Below, in pieces: positions 9,256 through 18,176 of a stretch of DNA of 64,000 nt. The stretch is from Bradyrhizobium sp. 141 (lineage in GTDB: Bacteria > Pseudomonadota > Alphaproteobacteria > Rhizobiales > Xanthobacteraceae). The stretch is taken from assembly GCF_023074055.1 (NCBI RefSeq), contig NZ_JADPKR010000080.1, forward strand, positions 124,001 to 188,000, in the 5' to 3' direction. The translations under genes were made by a program, and so were the position numbers. Position 1 is the stretch's first letter; each line of letters starts with the position of its first letter. Below the pieces are notes generated by a model. The model saw only the letters and a list, made by a program, of their open reading frames with translations, did not search any database and had not been told where the DNA came from.

Positions 9256-10431
9256 TTATCGCCGCCCCTTGCGCATCGTGGCCAGCACGATGTCGGCGGC
9301 GAGTACGCTCGGCGATTTGTTGCCGGTCGACATGATGGTGTCGAGCCTGGCGAACGCCTCGACCTGCTCCCGGCGCAGCGGCGAATCTGTCAGCACCTCG
9401 GCGAGCGCCGGCGCCAGCTTCTCCGGCGTGCACTCCTCCTGCAAAAACTCCGGAATCACGTCCTTGCCGATCACGAGATTGGCGAGGATCACGGAGGAGA
9501 CGCGGATCGCGCGGCGCAGGATGAAGGCCTCAATGGCGCCGACGCGATAGGCCGTTACCATCGGAATGCCCGACAATGCGAGCTCCAGCGTCACCGTGCC
9601 GGATTTGGCCAGTGCCGCACGCGCGATGCGAAACGCGGCACGCTTCTCGTTCTCGCCGGTCACGATCCTTGGCTTGACCGGCCAGTTCGCGATGCCCTCG
9701 CGGATGGTGGCTTCGAGATGCGGCATCGTCGGTAGTATCAGCTCGAACGCACGCCCCTCGGCCTGCAACCGGCCGAGCGTTGCCCCAAACACCTCGAGAT
9801 GATGCCTGACCTCGCTGCGGCGGCTGCCGGGCAGCACCAGCAGTACCGGCGGCTCACTGTTGCGGCGGGCCTGCTCCTCTGCGTTTGGCCGCAACGACGG
9901 CAATTGCTCGATGAGGGGATGACCGACATAGCTGCATGGCGGTCCGCCGAGCTTGCGGTATTCCTCCGGCTCGAACGGCAGGAGACCTAAAACGTGGTCG
10001 ACATAGCCGAGCATGGTCCGCGCGCGCCCCGGCCGCCACGCCCAGAGCTGCGGCGAAACGTAATCGATGACCGGAATCGCGGGGTTCTTCGCGCGCACGC
10101 GGCGCGCGACGCGATGGGTGAAATCGGGGCTGTCGATGATGACGAGCGCGTCCGGCGCGGCCTCGGTCACGGCGTCGGCCGTCTCGCGGATCAGCCGCAG
10201 GATCTTCGGCAATTGCTGCACCACCGCGGCGAAGCCGACGATCGACAGCTCCTCGATCGGAAACAGGGATTCCAGCCCCTCGCGCGCCATGGTGCGGCCG
10301 CCGACGCCAACGAACTGCACGCCGTCGCCGAGGCGCTGGCGCAGCACCTTCATCAAGGCACTGCCGAGCCGGTCGCCGGATTCCTCGGTGGCGATCAGGA
10401 AGATCTTGCGCTTGGGATCGCGCGACTGCAT
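9256..10431 (-). CDS. lpxB: Lipid-A-disaccharide synthase
   Basis: This GT19 glycosyltransferase joins UDP-2,3-diacylglucosamine and lipid X into the lipid A disaccharide at the cytoplasmic face of the inner membrane. The N-terminal signature is IFLIATEESGDRLGSALM, and the UDP-sugar-binding half carries LVLPGSRRSEVRHH and the ALAKSGTVTLELALSG region. The ATG at 10431 shares one base with the lpxI stop (TGATG); a GTG directly in front is less likely. It is the last gene of the long minus-strand block. About 391 residues, normal for the family. Confidence 0.97.
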   Translation of the reverse strand: MQSRDPKRKIFLIATEESGDRLGSALMKVLRQRLGDGVQFVGVGGRTMAREGLESLFPIEELSIVGFAAVVQQLPKILRLIRETADAVTEAAPDALVIIDSPDFTHRVARRVRAKNPAIPVIDYVSPQLWAWRPGRARTMLGYVDHVLGLLPFEPEEYRKLGGPPCSYVGHPLIEQLPSLRPNAEEQARRNSEPPVLLVLPGSRRSEVRHHLEVFGATLGRLQAEGRAFELILPTMPHLEATIREGIANWPVKPRIVTGENEKRAAFRIARAALAKSGTVTLELALSGIPMVTAYRVGAIEAFILRRAIRVSSVILANLVIGKDVIPEFLQEECTPEKLAPALAEVLTDSPLRREQVEAFARLDTIMSTGNKSPSVLAADIVLATMRKGRR

Positions 10432-11300
10432 CACGCCGGCAGGCCGATGACGAAGAGATATTTCGCGTCGGCGAAGGCGATCATCGCCTGCGGCTCGGCG
10501 GCGATGGTGTTGCCGGCGATGACGGCGATGCCGGCCAAGCCCGCGGCGGCAACACCTTCAAGAGTGCGCGGCCCGATCGTCGGCAGGTCGAAGCGCAGAT
10601 CCTGGCCGCTCTTGGGCGCCTTCACCAGCACGCCGCGGCCCATTGCGGCGCGGATGCGCCCCTCCTCGCGCAGCCGCGCAACGCGGGCGAGCAGCGCGTC
10701 GGTGCCCTCGATGTCCTCGACCGCCACCACATGGCCGTCGATCACCACCGCAGCCTGGCCGATGTCGAACGGACCGAGCGCGGTCAGCACCGCACGGCCG
10801 CGCGCGATGTCGGTCTTGCCAGTGTCGCTGGGCCAGGCGCGGCTGATGCAGCCCTCGGGCATCAAAAGATCAGGCGCGACGTCCTTGATGCCGACCATGC
10901 GAAAGCCGTCCTGCTCGAGGATGCGGCCGACGCCGGACAAGAGATGATCGTCGCCGCCGCGAAAGGCGCGGATGACGTTGCCGAGCAGGCGCAGCGTCTT
11001 GACGTCGAACCTGATCTCGGAGAGCGAAGGCCGCACCAGCGTGCCGATGAAGATGAGGTCGCGGCAGCCTTCCTCGCGAAACAGCCGCATGGCGCGGCCG
11101 AGCTGGCCGACCGAGATCCAGCGATGGCGGAATTTCTCCAGCCGCGCCGGATCGCAGGCGCCGCGAAGGGGAAACAGCACCGGCGTGATGCCGCGGGCGG
11201 CGAGCGAGTCGGCGACCGCGAACGGCATCGCGCCGCCGCCGGCGACGATGCCGACCGGCGATGCAATTTCCGACGCCGCCGATGTCATGCCCGCGGCCAT
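10431..11300 (-). CDS. lpxI: UDP-2,3-diacylglucosamine pyrophosphatase LpxI (DUF1009)
   Basis: This enzyme hydrolyses UDP-2,3-diacylglucosamine to lipid X and UMP, the step done by LpxH in enterics. The family is the usual alphaproteobacterial replacement. At 289 residues it shows the N-terminal GIVAGGGAMPFAVADSLAARG and the C-terminal LDPSFDLPTIGPRTLEGVA-type segment (here RFDLPTIGPRTLEGVAAAG). It lies between lpxA (7-bp gap) and lpxB (1-base overlap). An in-frame ATG at 11288 (MTSAAS) is an alternative start. Confidence 0.95.
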   Translation of the reverse strand: MAAGMTSAASEIASPVGIVAGGGAMPFAVADSLAARGITPVLFPLRGACDPARLEKFRHRWISVGQLGRAMRLFREEGCRDLIFIGTLVRPSLSEIRFDVKTLRLLGNVIRAFRGGDDHLLSGVGRILEQDGFRMVGIKDVAPDLLMPEGCISRAWPSDTGKTDIARGRAVLTALGPFDIGQAAVVIDGHVVAVEDIEGTDALLARVARLREEGRIRAAMGRGVLVKAPKSGQDLRFDLPTIGPRTLEGVAAAGLAGIAVIAGNTIAAEPQAMIAFADAKYLFVIGLPA

Positions 11301-11307
11301 CCCAACA

Positions 11308-12099
11308 TCACTTCGCTATGGCGGGAAGACAGAGCGGGCGCTTGCCCTTACCGATGAAGTCGAGGATCTCGGCGATCGCCGGATCCTCGCCCGCGAGCGG
11401 CCTGGACGCCTCTAACCGCTCGGCGAAGGTGCCGGAGCCGTGAAAGAGTTTTTGGTAGAACCCGCGCACGGTCGCGAGCCTCTGCTTGGTGAACTTGCGC
11501 CGCTTCATGCCGATCAGGTTGAGGCCCTCGAGCACTGCATATTGGCCGTTGGCGAGGCCAAACGGGATGATGTCGTCGCGCACGCCGCATACGCCGCCGA
11601 CCATGACCTGCGGCCCGATGCGGGTAAACTGATGCACGGCGGACAGTCCGCCGATGAAGACGAAGTCGCCAAGCTCGCAATGACCGCCGAGCGTTGCCGA
11701 CGTCGCGAAGATTGCGTCATTGCCGACATGGCAATCGTGGCCGACATGGCTGCAGTTCATGAAATAGCCGCGGTCGCCAACCGTGGTGACTCCACCGCCG
11801 GCGACGGTGCCGGCATTCATGGTCACGGATTCGCGGATGGTGCAGCTCGAGCCGATCTTGAGCTGTGTCAGCTCGCCACGATAACTGAGCGACTGCGGCG
11901 GCGTGCCGAGGGAGGCGAACGGGTAGATGGTGCAATCGTCGCCGATCGTGGTCTGCGCGGTGACATGCACATGCCCGATCAGCTTGCAGTTCGCGCCGAT
12001 CACGACATTCGGGCCGATGATGCAATAGGGTCCGATCTCGGTGCCCTCGCCGATCACGGCGCCGTCCGCGACCCGTGCGGTGGGATCAATCTTGCTCAT
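11308..12099 (-). CDS. lpxA: UDP-N-acetylglucosamine acyltransferase
   Basis: This enzyme transfers a 3-hydroxyacyl chain from ACP to UDP-GlcNAc, the first step of lipid A synthesis. The protein is a left-handed beta-helix of hexapeptide repeats (GAVIGEGTEIGPYCIIGPNV and so on). The catalytic histidine lies in the NCSHVGHDCHVG segment, and a C-terminal helical domain contains the RRKFTKQRL region. The ATG at 12099 was chosen; a TTG precedes it in frame. Unusually, fabZ is not directly upstream: 525 bp and an opposite-strand gene lie between. Confidence 0.96.
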   Translation of the reverse strand: MSKIDPTARVADGAVIGEGTEIGPYCIIGPNVVIGANCKLIGHVHVTAQTTIGDDCTIYPFASLGTPPQSLSYRGELTQLKIGSSCTIRESVTMNAGTVAGGGVTTVGDRGYFMNCSHVGHDCHVGNDAIFATSATLGGHCELGDFVFIGGLSAVHQFTRIGPQVMVGGVCGVRDDIIPFGLANGQYAVLEGLNLIGMKRRKFTKQRLATVRGFYQKLFHGSGTFAERLEASRPLAGEDPAIAEILDFIGKGKRPLCLPAIAK

Positions 12100-12275
12100 C
12101 AAGCAAATCTTACTCGTTAGGAAGCTCTGATTATGTGTTGAAGTCGCTCAGTTTTCCGGTGGTTAGCGCGACTATGCCCGATCTGTCCAGTGACGTATCA
12201 TCTCTGCCTGTGTGAAGTACTGGATGAGGCGGCCTTCCCGGTCCGTCAACACGTTCATGTGGAGTTTCAGCACTC

Positions 12276-12599
12276 GTGGTCAGGGCCTTGGCACTTCTGC
12301 TCGCACAGCTTGTGACCGCACCGATCGTGTCCGAGACGGTCGAGACCGGCGATCGCCGGCCCATCGATCTCGCGACATTCGAATGCCACGACATCAGTCG
12401 CAGCACGGTGCTTCAGCGTGTCTGCTATGATCGCGCGCAGCACGACCTCGTCGTCGCCACTGGCGGCTTCTATGCGCGCTATTGCGGCGTCGCGGCCGAG
12501 ACGGTCGACCACCTTCTGGGGGCGCCGTCCATGGGCCAGTTCTTCAACCGGCATATCAGGCGCGAGGCCGCCGGCACCCGCTACGATTGCAGCGCGTGA
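12276..12599 (+). CDS. Small exported KTSC-domain protein, antisense to the lpx operon
   Basis: A 107-residue protein starting at GTG, with GGAG 11 bp upstream. A short hydrophobic N-terminus (ALALLLAQLVTAPIV) could be a signal. The second half matches the KTSC pattern: a Ser-Thr pair followed by VCYDRAQHDLVVATGGFYARYCGV and then APSMGQFFNRHIR. This resembles the KTSC motif of lysyl-tRNA-synthetase-associated proteins and many stand-alone proteins of unknown role. The gene is convergent with fabZ, ending 25 bp from its end, and divergent from lpxA. Function is unknown; being on the opposite strand, it would make an antisense transcript if lpx transcription runs through. Confidence 0.75.
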   Translation: MVRALALLLAQLVTAPIVSETVETGDRRPIDLATFECHDISRSTVLQRVCYDRAQHDLVVATGGFYARYCGVAAETVDHLLGAPSMGQFFNRHIRREAAGTRYDCSA

Positions 12600-12624
12600 G
12601 CCCCGTACCGCGGGCCGAAGGCGC

Positions 12625-13086
12625 TCAGTCTGTCAGCATGGCGCCGACATCGGCTTCCGCAACCACCTGCCCGTTGACCTTGGCGTCGCCGTGAAACCAC
12701 CACATGGCCTTGCGGCGGCCGACCGAGCGCATGTGGTACTCGATGGTGTCGCCGGGCAGCACGGGCTTGCGGAACTTGCACTTGTCGATGGTGAGGAAAT
12801 AGACCGCCCGCGGCTTCTCGGTGCCCTCGACCGACTTGATGCCGATCACGCCCGCGGTCTGCGCCATCGCCTCGATCATCATGACGCCGGGATAGACCGG
12901 ACGCTCCGGGAAATGCCCCTGGAAGGCCGGCTCGTTGAAGGTGACGTTTTTGATGCCGATGCCGCTGTAGTCGGCGCGGATATTGATCACGCGGTCGATC
13001 AGCAGCATCGGAAAGCGGTGCGGCAGGGTCTGGAGGATGGCGTTGATATCCACCAGCTCGAATTTAACAGGTGATTCCGCCGTCAT
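12625..13086 (-). CDS. fabZ: 3-hydroxyacyl-ACP dehydratase FabZ
   Basis: This enzyme dehydrates 3-hydroxyacyl-ACP in fatty-acid elongation and competes with LpxA and LpxD for that substrate. At 153 residues the hot-dog fold shows the catalytic His in LPHRFPMLLIDRV and the catalytic Glu in PVYPGVMMIEAMAQTAGV. The ATG overlaps the lpxD stop (ATGA), so the two are translationally coupled. Confidence 0.97.
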   Translation of the reverse strand: MTAESPVKFELVDINAILQTLPHRFPMLLIDRVINIRADYSGIGIKNVTFNEPAFQGHFPERPVYPGVMMIEAMAQTAGVIGIKSVEGTEKPRAVYFLTIDKCKFRKPVLPGDTIEYHMRSVGRRKAMWWFHGDAKVNGQVVAEADVGAMLTD

Positions 13087-14150
13087 TCCCGTCCCTCGTC
13101 CTTCGCATCGGCTTTGGTGTCGCGTACCAGGCGCTCCACCGCGATGATCTCCTTGAACCATTGCTTGGTCGGTTTGGCAAAAAAACCACCCCAGCGTCCG
13201 CCCGCCGGGATGTCGTCCTTGACGCCGCTCATCGCGGTGACCTGGGCTCCATCTCCGATCTTGAGGTGGTTGTTGATGCCAACCTTGGCTCCCAGCGCCA
13301 CGTTGTCGCCGATGGTCAGGCTGCCGGCCAGCCCGATCTGAGCCGCCAGCAGGCAATTCCGGCCGATGGTCACATTGTGGCCGATCTGGACCTGATTGTC
13401 GATTTTGGTGCCCTCCCCGATCACGGTGTCGCGCAAGGACCCGCGATCGATGGTGGTGCCGGCGCCGACCTCCACATTGTTCTGGATCAGCACGCGGCCG
13501 GTCTGCGGCACTTTCAGGTGGCCCTCGGGGCCGAAGAAGATGAAGCCATAGCCGTCCTGGCCGATCGAGCAGCCGGGATGGATCAGCACGTCGTTGCCGA
13601 TCAGGGCGCATTGGATGGCGGTACGGGCGCCGACGTTGCAATCGCGGCCGATCTTGACCCCGGGACCGATCACCGCCCCGACGCCGACCACCGTGCCGCT
13701 GCCGATCTCAACGTCCGGGCCGATCACGGCCAGGGGATCGACGATCACGCCGTCCTCGAGCCGGGCCGTGGGATCGATGATCGCCGACGGCGCGATGCCG
13801 TCATTGCCGACCCAGGATTGCGGCCTGAGCGCGTCGCCATGCCATTCCCGCGCGAGCCTGACGAAGGCCCGGAACGGCTGCGCCACCCGCAGCACGGCCA
13901 CATGCGCGGGCACCTGGGCTTCGAAGCGCGGGCTCACCAGGCACGCGCCAGCCTTGGTCGCCTTGAGCTCGTCGGCGTATTTCAGGTTGTCGAAGAACGC
14001 CAAATGCATCGGGCCCGCTTCGTCAAGCGAAGCAAGGCCCGTGATGATTTGGCCGCCCCTGCCGGGATCGACCAGCTCTGCCTTGGTCAGCGCGGCAATG
14101 TCAGCCAGCGCGGAGGCAGGCGGCTTTGTGAAGAAGATCGGCTGCGCCAT
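13083..14150 (-). CDS. lpxD: UDP-3-O-acylglucosamine N-acyltransferase
   Basis: This enzyme adds the second 3-hydroxyacyl chain in lipid A synthesis. At 355 residues, an N-terminal uridine-binding domain is followed by hexapeptide repeats forming a left-handed beta-helix (GAGTTIDRG, GEGTKIDNQVQIGHNVTIG with the catalytic His). A C-terminal helix runs GWFCQ-like into KQWFKEIIAVERLV. It is downstream of bamA with a 125-bp gap that holds two palindromes and upstream of fabZ with a 4-base overlap. Confidence 0.97.
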   Translation of the reverse strand: MAQPIFFTKPPASALADIAALTKAELVDPGRGGQIITGLASLDEAGPMHLAFFDNLKYADELKATKAGACLVSPRFEAQVPAHVAVLRVAQPFRAFVRLAREWHGDALRPQSWVGNDGIAPSAIIDPTARLEDGVIVDPLAVIGPDVEIGSGTVVGVGAVIGPGVKIGRDCNVGARTAIQCALIGNDVLIHPGCSIGQDGYGFIFFGPEGHLKVPQTGRVLIQNNVEVGAGTTIDRGSLRDTVIGEGTKIDNQVQIGHNVTIGRNCLLAAQIGLAGSLTIGDNVALGAKVGINNHLKIGDGAQVTAMSGVKDDIPAGGRWGGFFAKPTKQWFKEIIAVERLVRDTKADAKDEGRE

Positions 14151-14174
14151 TCCACCCCGTCGCGGTCCGGCTTC

Positions 14175-14203
14175 GGCATGAAGCGGTCAGGCCGCATCAT
14201 GCC
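14175..14203. repeat. Palindrome between bamA and lpxD (inner)
   Basis: GGCATGA (14175-14181) pairs with TCATGCC (14197-14203), and the inner GCGG pairs with CCGC around a TCAGG loop, with a single A-A mismatch. There is no T tract, so it is not a simple terminator. It could be an mRNA-stabilising hairpin. Confidence 0.6.
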
Positions 14204-14217
14204 CCATCTCTTGGAAT

Positions 14218-14263
14218 GGCACGATCCCTTTCGGAAACCGGCTCCAGTGATCCGGATCGTGCC
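14218..14263. repeat. Palindromic repeat of the GCAYGATCC...GGATCRTGC type
   Basis: GGCACGATCC (14218-14227) and GGATCGTGCC (14254-14263) are perfect inverted arms, with TTTCGGAAACCGG between. Both arms and interior resemble a palindrome that recurs between genes in Bradyrhizobium and relatives. It lies between the bamA stop and lpxD, where a folded RNA would separate the two cistrons. Confidence 0.65.
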
Positions 14264-14275
14264 GTGCTGATCGAA

Positions 14276-16804
14276 TTAGAACGTGGTGCCGCCGCCGAAC
14301 CGGAACTCCTGCGTGCGGTCGTACTTGCCCTTGCTGAGCGGCACGGCGTAGTCGAAGCGCAGCGGACCGAACGGCGACTGCCAGATCAGGCCGACGCCGA
14401 CCGACGAGCGGATCACCTTGCTGTCGTCATACACGAGGCCGGTACAGGTGCCCGCAGACGACGGATTGATGCTCGAGGGGATGCAGCCCGGCACATTGAC
14501 TTCGTTGGTCGTGGTCCAGCTGGTCGGTCCCTTGTAGTCGTAGAGGCCGCCGGCATCGGCATAAACCGCACCCTTCAGACCCACTTCCTTCGGCAGGAAC
14601 CAGAACGGCATCTGCAGTTCGACCGATGCGCCCCAGTACTTGGTGCCGCCGAGGGCGTCCTGCGTACCGAAGGGGTTCAAATCGCGCGGGCCGATGCCGT
14701 TCGGGGCAAAGCCGCGGACGAGGTTCGAACCCATCTGGAAGTGATCGAGCATGCGCAGATCGCTGCCGATCTTGTTCAGCATGCCGCTCTGCAGGCGGAC
14801 GAGGCCGACGATGTCCGACACCAGCGGAGTGTAGTACTTCGCATCGATGACCGACTTCAGGTAGGAGACGTCGCCGCCGACGCCGGCGAAATCCTGACGG
14901 AAGTCGACGAGCAGACCGTCGCTGGGGTTCTTGTTGTTGTCCAGCGTGTTGTAGGTCAGCGTGTAGCCGAGCGCCGAGGTCAGGGTCTTGCCGTTGGCAA
15001 GCTCCTTGCGCACCGGCAGCGAGGCTTCGCCGTCGCTGTAGCAGCCGAGGCCGTTGGAGGAGGTCAGGTCAATCGGCGGAATCTGCGACGCGGCGAAAGC
15101 CGGGCTCGGATTGAACGCCGACGTACCCAGATTGTTGTTACAGTTCGCCAGGTAATTCGGCAGCGTGATTTCCTGCTGGTAGATCGAGTAGCGCAGCTGC
15201 AGCGCCAGATCTTCACGCAGGGAGAAGCCGAGGCGCGGCGAGAAGCCGAGCGTCTTGGTGCCGTAGGAGATGTAGCTGTTGGACAGCTGCTGGCGCTGAT
15301 AGAGGTCGAGGCCCAGCGCGACGCGGTAGTCGAGCAGATACGGCTCGACGAACGACAGCGAGTAGCCGCGTGCATACTGGCCATAGGTCACCGCCGCCTT
15401 GGCGAACAGGCCGCGGCCGAGCAGATTGCGCTCGGAGACCGAGACTTCGGCCAGCGCGCCGTCGGTGGTGGAGTAGCCGCCCGAGATCGAGAAGTCGCCG
15501 GTCGATTTCTCTTCCATGTCGACGATCAGGATCACGCGGTCGCTCGACGAGCCGGGCTCCGTCGTGATCTTCACGCTCTTGAAATAGTCGAGGTTCTTCA
15601 GGCGCCGCTCGGCACGGTCGACCAGGGCGCGGTTGTAGGCATCGCCCTCGGAGATGTCGAACTCGCGGCGGATCACGTAGTCGCGCGTGCGCGTGTTGCC
15701 GCGCAGGTTGATGCGCTCGATATAGGTGCGCGGGCCCTCGTCGATGTTGAATACGACGGAGACGGTGTGCGCCTCGAAGTTGCGGTCGCCACCGGGCCGG
15801 ACCACGGCGAAGGCATAGCCGCGGCGCGAGGCCTCGATCTGCATCTCCTCGACCGACTTCTCGACCGACTCGACATTGTAGAGCGAGCCGACATTGACGC
15901 GCGAATAGCCGCGCATCGACGAGGGATCGAAGTTCGGAATGCTGGAGCGGAAGTCGATCGCGCCGACGCGGTACTGGGATCCTTCCTCGATCTTGAAGGT
16001 AACGTTGAAGCCCTTCTTCTCGGGATCGTATTCGGTGAGCGCGGCTACCACCTGGACGTCGGCGAAACCGTTCTTGAGATAGAAGCGGCGGATCAGGTCG
16101 CGGTCGGCTTCGACGCGGTCGGGATCGTAGATGTCACCGCTGGCGAGGAAGCTCAGCAGGTTCGATTCACGGGTCTTGATGACGTCCCTGAGGCGGTACG
16201 ACGAGAATGCGACGTTGCCGACGAACTCGATCGACTTGACGCCGGTCTTGGCGCCCTCCTCGACCGTGAAGATGAGGTCGACGCGGTTGTTCGGCTGCTC
16301 GATGATCTCGGGCGTGACGCGCACGTCGTAGCGGCCGGACCGGCGATAGATTTCGGCGATTCGCAGCGTGTCGGACTGCACCATGGCGCGGGAGAAGGTG
16401 CCGCGCGCCTTGGACTGGACCTCAGTGGTGAGCTGCTCGTCCTTGATCTTCTTGTTACCCTCGAAGGCGACCCGGCCAATCACCGGGTTTTCCACCACCG
16501 AGACGATGATCTGGCCGCCGGCGCCGCGGTTGATCCTGACGTCCTGGAACAGGCCGGTCTCGATCAACGCCTTGAGGCCGTCATCGACGGCGCCTTGATC
16601 CAGGCGACCGCCCGGACCCGGCTTGAAATAGGAGCGGATCGTCTCCACCTCGACGCGGCGATTTCCTTCGACGGAAATCGACTGAACGGTCTGAGCGAGC
16701 GCAGACGAAGACACAAAAACAGCCCCGACCGGGGCAACCACCGGCGCGCCGAACATGATCAGGGTTGCGAGCAAGCCCCCCCGGAGTCGCAGTCCAAACT
16801 TCAT
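14276..16804 (-). CDS. bamA: Outer-membrane protein assembly factor BamA
   Basis: This is the core of the machinery that folds and inserts beta-barrel proteins into the outer membrane. A signal peptide (MKFGLRLRGGLLATLIMF to SSSALAQ) precedes five POTRA repeats over roughly 370 residues (SISVEGNRRVEVETIRSYF, VAFEGNKKIKDEQL, EFVGNVAFSSYRLRDVI, INLRGNTRTRDYVIRREF) and a C-terminal barrel. The last residue is Phe, as expected for a barrel protein. The start at 16804 (MKFG) is supported by AAGGG 11 bp upstream; an in-frame ATG at 16825 would add seven residues. It lies between rseP and lpxD, as in many proteobacteria. Confidence 0.97.
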   Translation of the reverse strand: MKFGLRLRGGLLATLIMFGAPVVAPVGAVFVSSSALAQTVQSISVEGNRRVEVETIRSYFKPGPGGRLDQGAVDDGLKALIETGLFQDVRINRGAGGQIIVSVVENPVIGRVAFEGNKKIKDEQLTTEVQSKARGTFSRAMVQSDTLRIAEIYRRSGRYDVRVTPEIIEQPNNRVDLIFTVEEGAKTGVKSIEFVGNVAFSSYRLRDVIKTRESNLLSFLASGDIYDPDRVEADRDLIRRFYLKNGFADVQVVAALTEYDPEKKGFNVTFKIEEGSQYRVGAIDFRSSIPNFDPSSMRGYSRVNVGSLYNVESVEKSVEEMQIEASRRGYAFAVVRPGGDRNFEAHTVSVVFNIDEGPRTYIERINLRGNTRTRDYVIRREFDISEGDAYNRALVDRAERRLKNLDYFKSVKITTEPGSSSDRVILIVDMEEKSTGDFSISGGYSTTDGALAEVSVSERNLLGRGLFAKAAVTYGQYARGYSLSFVEPYLLDYRVALGLDLYQRQQLSNSYISYGTKTLGFSPRLGFSLREDLALQLRYSIYQQEITLPNYLANCNNNLGTSAFNPSPAFAASQIPPIDLTSSNGLGCYSDGEASLPVRKELANGKTLTSALGYTLTYNTLDNNKNPSDGLLVDFRQDFAGVGGDVSYLKSVIDAKYYTPLVSDIVGLVRLQSGMLNKIGSDLRMLDHFQMGSNLVRGFAPNGIGPRDLNPFGTQDALGGTKYWGASVELQMPFWFLPKEVGLKGAVYADAGGLYDYKGPTSWTTTNEVNVPGCIPSSINPSSAGTCTGLVYDDSKVIRSSVGVGLIWQSPFGPLRFDYAVPLSKGKYDRTQEFRFGGGTTF

Positions 16805-16980
16805 CGCGCAACGCGCCCTTATCATTCCGAGCCAGACCCAACCCCAACGCCGGTCCGGAGATTCCCCAAGTCGAGGCCGCTTGTAGCCAATTTCGCCGAC
16901 GCCGCAAACGGCCGAAAGCGTCGTGATTTCAATTTCATTCCAAGACGTTGCTCAACAGCAACGCCACAAAAAAGCCTCCA

Positions 16981-18132
16981 TCAAGATGCCGCCATCCGCA
17001 GGATGTCGTTGTAGGTCGCAAACACCATCAACATCAGCACCAAGCCGAGCCCGATCCGGAACCCCATCTCCTGAGTCCGCTCGGACAAGGGCCGGCCGCG
17101 AACCACTTCGGCCGCATAGAACATAAGGTGACCGCCATCGAGCAGCGGGATCGGGAACAGGTTCAACAGGCCGATCGACACCGACAGCACCGCGCACAGG
17201 TTGATCACGAACTGGAACCCGGCGCTGGCCGCCTGCCCCGACATCTTCGCGATTCCCAGGACGCCGCTGACCTCGTTGGGATTGCCGTTTCCGACGAACA
17301 GCGAGCCCAGGAACTTGAACGTGCTGGTGATGATGAACCAGACCTGCTCGACCCCGATCTTGAGCGCCTCGCCGACGCCCACCGGCGCGGTCGAGGCCTC
17401 GCCGGCCTGCGACTTGTGCTCGACGCCGAGCACACCGAGACGGTGGCTGTTGCCGAACGGATCCTTGCGCTCGAGCAGCGCCGGCGTTGCGGTCAGCGAG
17501 ACGATGGTACCGTCCCGCTTCACCTGGAAGGCAAGCGCCGAACCCGCATTCATCGCAACGATTCGCTGCATGTCGGCAAAGCTCTCGATCGGCTTGCCGT
17601 CGATCTGGACGACGACGTCCCCGATCTTGAAGCCGGCCGCCGCCGCGGCGCCGTCGGCGACGACGCCGTCGACGCGCGCGATCGTGCTCGGCTTGCCGTA
17701 GTACAGCGCCATGCCCGCGAAGATCAGCGCGCCCAGGATGAAATTGGCGATCGGTCCGGCCGCGACGATGGCGGCGCGCGGGCCGACCTTCTTGTGGTGG
17801 AAGCTGCCGGCGCGTTCCTCGGTCGTCATCGCCGCGAGAGTCTGGGCGGACGGGGTCGAGGCCTCGCTCTCGTCGCCGAAGAACTTGACGTAGCCGCCGA
17901 GCGGGATTGCCGAGATCTTCCAGCGGGTGCCGTGGCGGTCATTGAAACCGACCAGCTCAGGCCCGAAACCGAGCGAAAAAGTTAGCACGCGAACGCCCGC
18001 CCAGCGCGCGACCAGAAAGTGGCCGAGCTCATGGAAGAACACGACGATCGTCAGGACGAACAGGAAGGGAACCGCGTAGCCGAGGAGCCCATGGCTCAAC
18101 GTATTGAAACTATGGACGAAAAAGTCGATCAT
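16981..18132 (-). CDS. rseP: Site-2 intramembrane zinc protease RseP/MmpA
   Basis: This is an inner-membrane protease that cleaves membrane-anchored regulators such as anti-sigma factors. Its zinc-binding HELGH lies in VFFHELGHFLVARWAG near the N-terminus. A PDZ domain (FKIGDVVVQIDGKPIESFADMQ) and the C-terminal NLFPIPLLDGGHL with the third metal ligand follow. The protein has 383 residues, short for the family because only one PDZ domain is present. It is downstream of dxr by 44 bp and upstream of bamA by 176 bp. Confidence 0.96.
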   Translation of the reverse strand: MIDFFVHSFNTLSHGLLGYAVPFLFVLTIVVFFHELGHFLVARWAGVRVLTFSLGFGPELVGFNDRHGTRWKISAIPLGGYVKFFGDESEASTPSAQTLAAMTTEERAGSFHHKKVGPRAAIVAAGPIANFILGALIFAGMALYYGKPSTIARVDGVVADGAAAAAGFKIGDVVVQIDGKPIESFADMQRIVAMNAGSALAFQVKRDGTIVSLTATPALLERKDPFGNSHRLGVLGVEHKSQAGEASTAPVGVGEALKIGVEQVWFIITSTFKFLGSLFVGNGNPNEVSGVLGIAKMSGQAASAGFQFVINLCAVLSVSIGLLNLFPIPLLDGGHLMFYAAEVVRGRPLSERTQEMGFRIGLGLVLMLMVFATYNDILRMAAS

Positions 18133-18176
18133 CGAATTCCCTCATCCAGCGCCGCAAGGCCCTGGCCGCGAACCAT

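Noticed and set aside
12131..12406. Minus-strand frame in the fabZ-lpxA gap
   Set aside because: It has no domain and no ribosome-binding site, and the opposite-strand KTSC frame explains the region better.
16946..16963. Hairpin CGTTGCT-CAAC-AGCAACG between rseP and bamA considered as terminator
   Set aside because: There is no T tract after the stem in the transcribed (minus) direction; a spacer hairpin at most.
14216..17014. Plus-strand open frame of 932 codons
   Set aside because: It lies antisense to bamA, whose POTRA and barrel features are clear. The translation is Arg/Asp/Val-rich without motifs, a GC-rich shadow frame.
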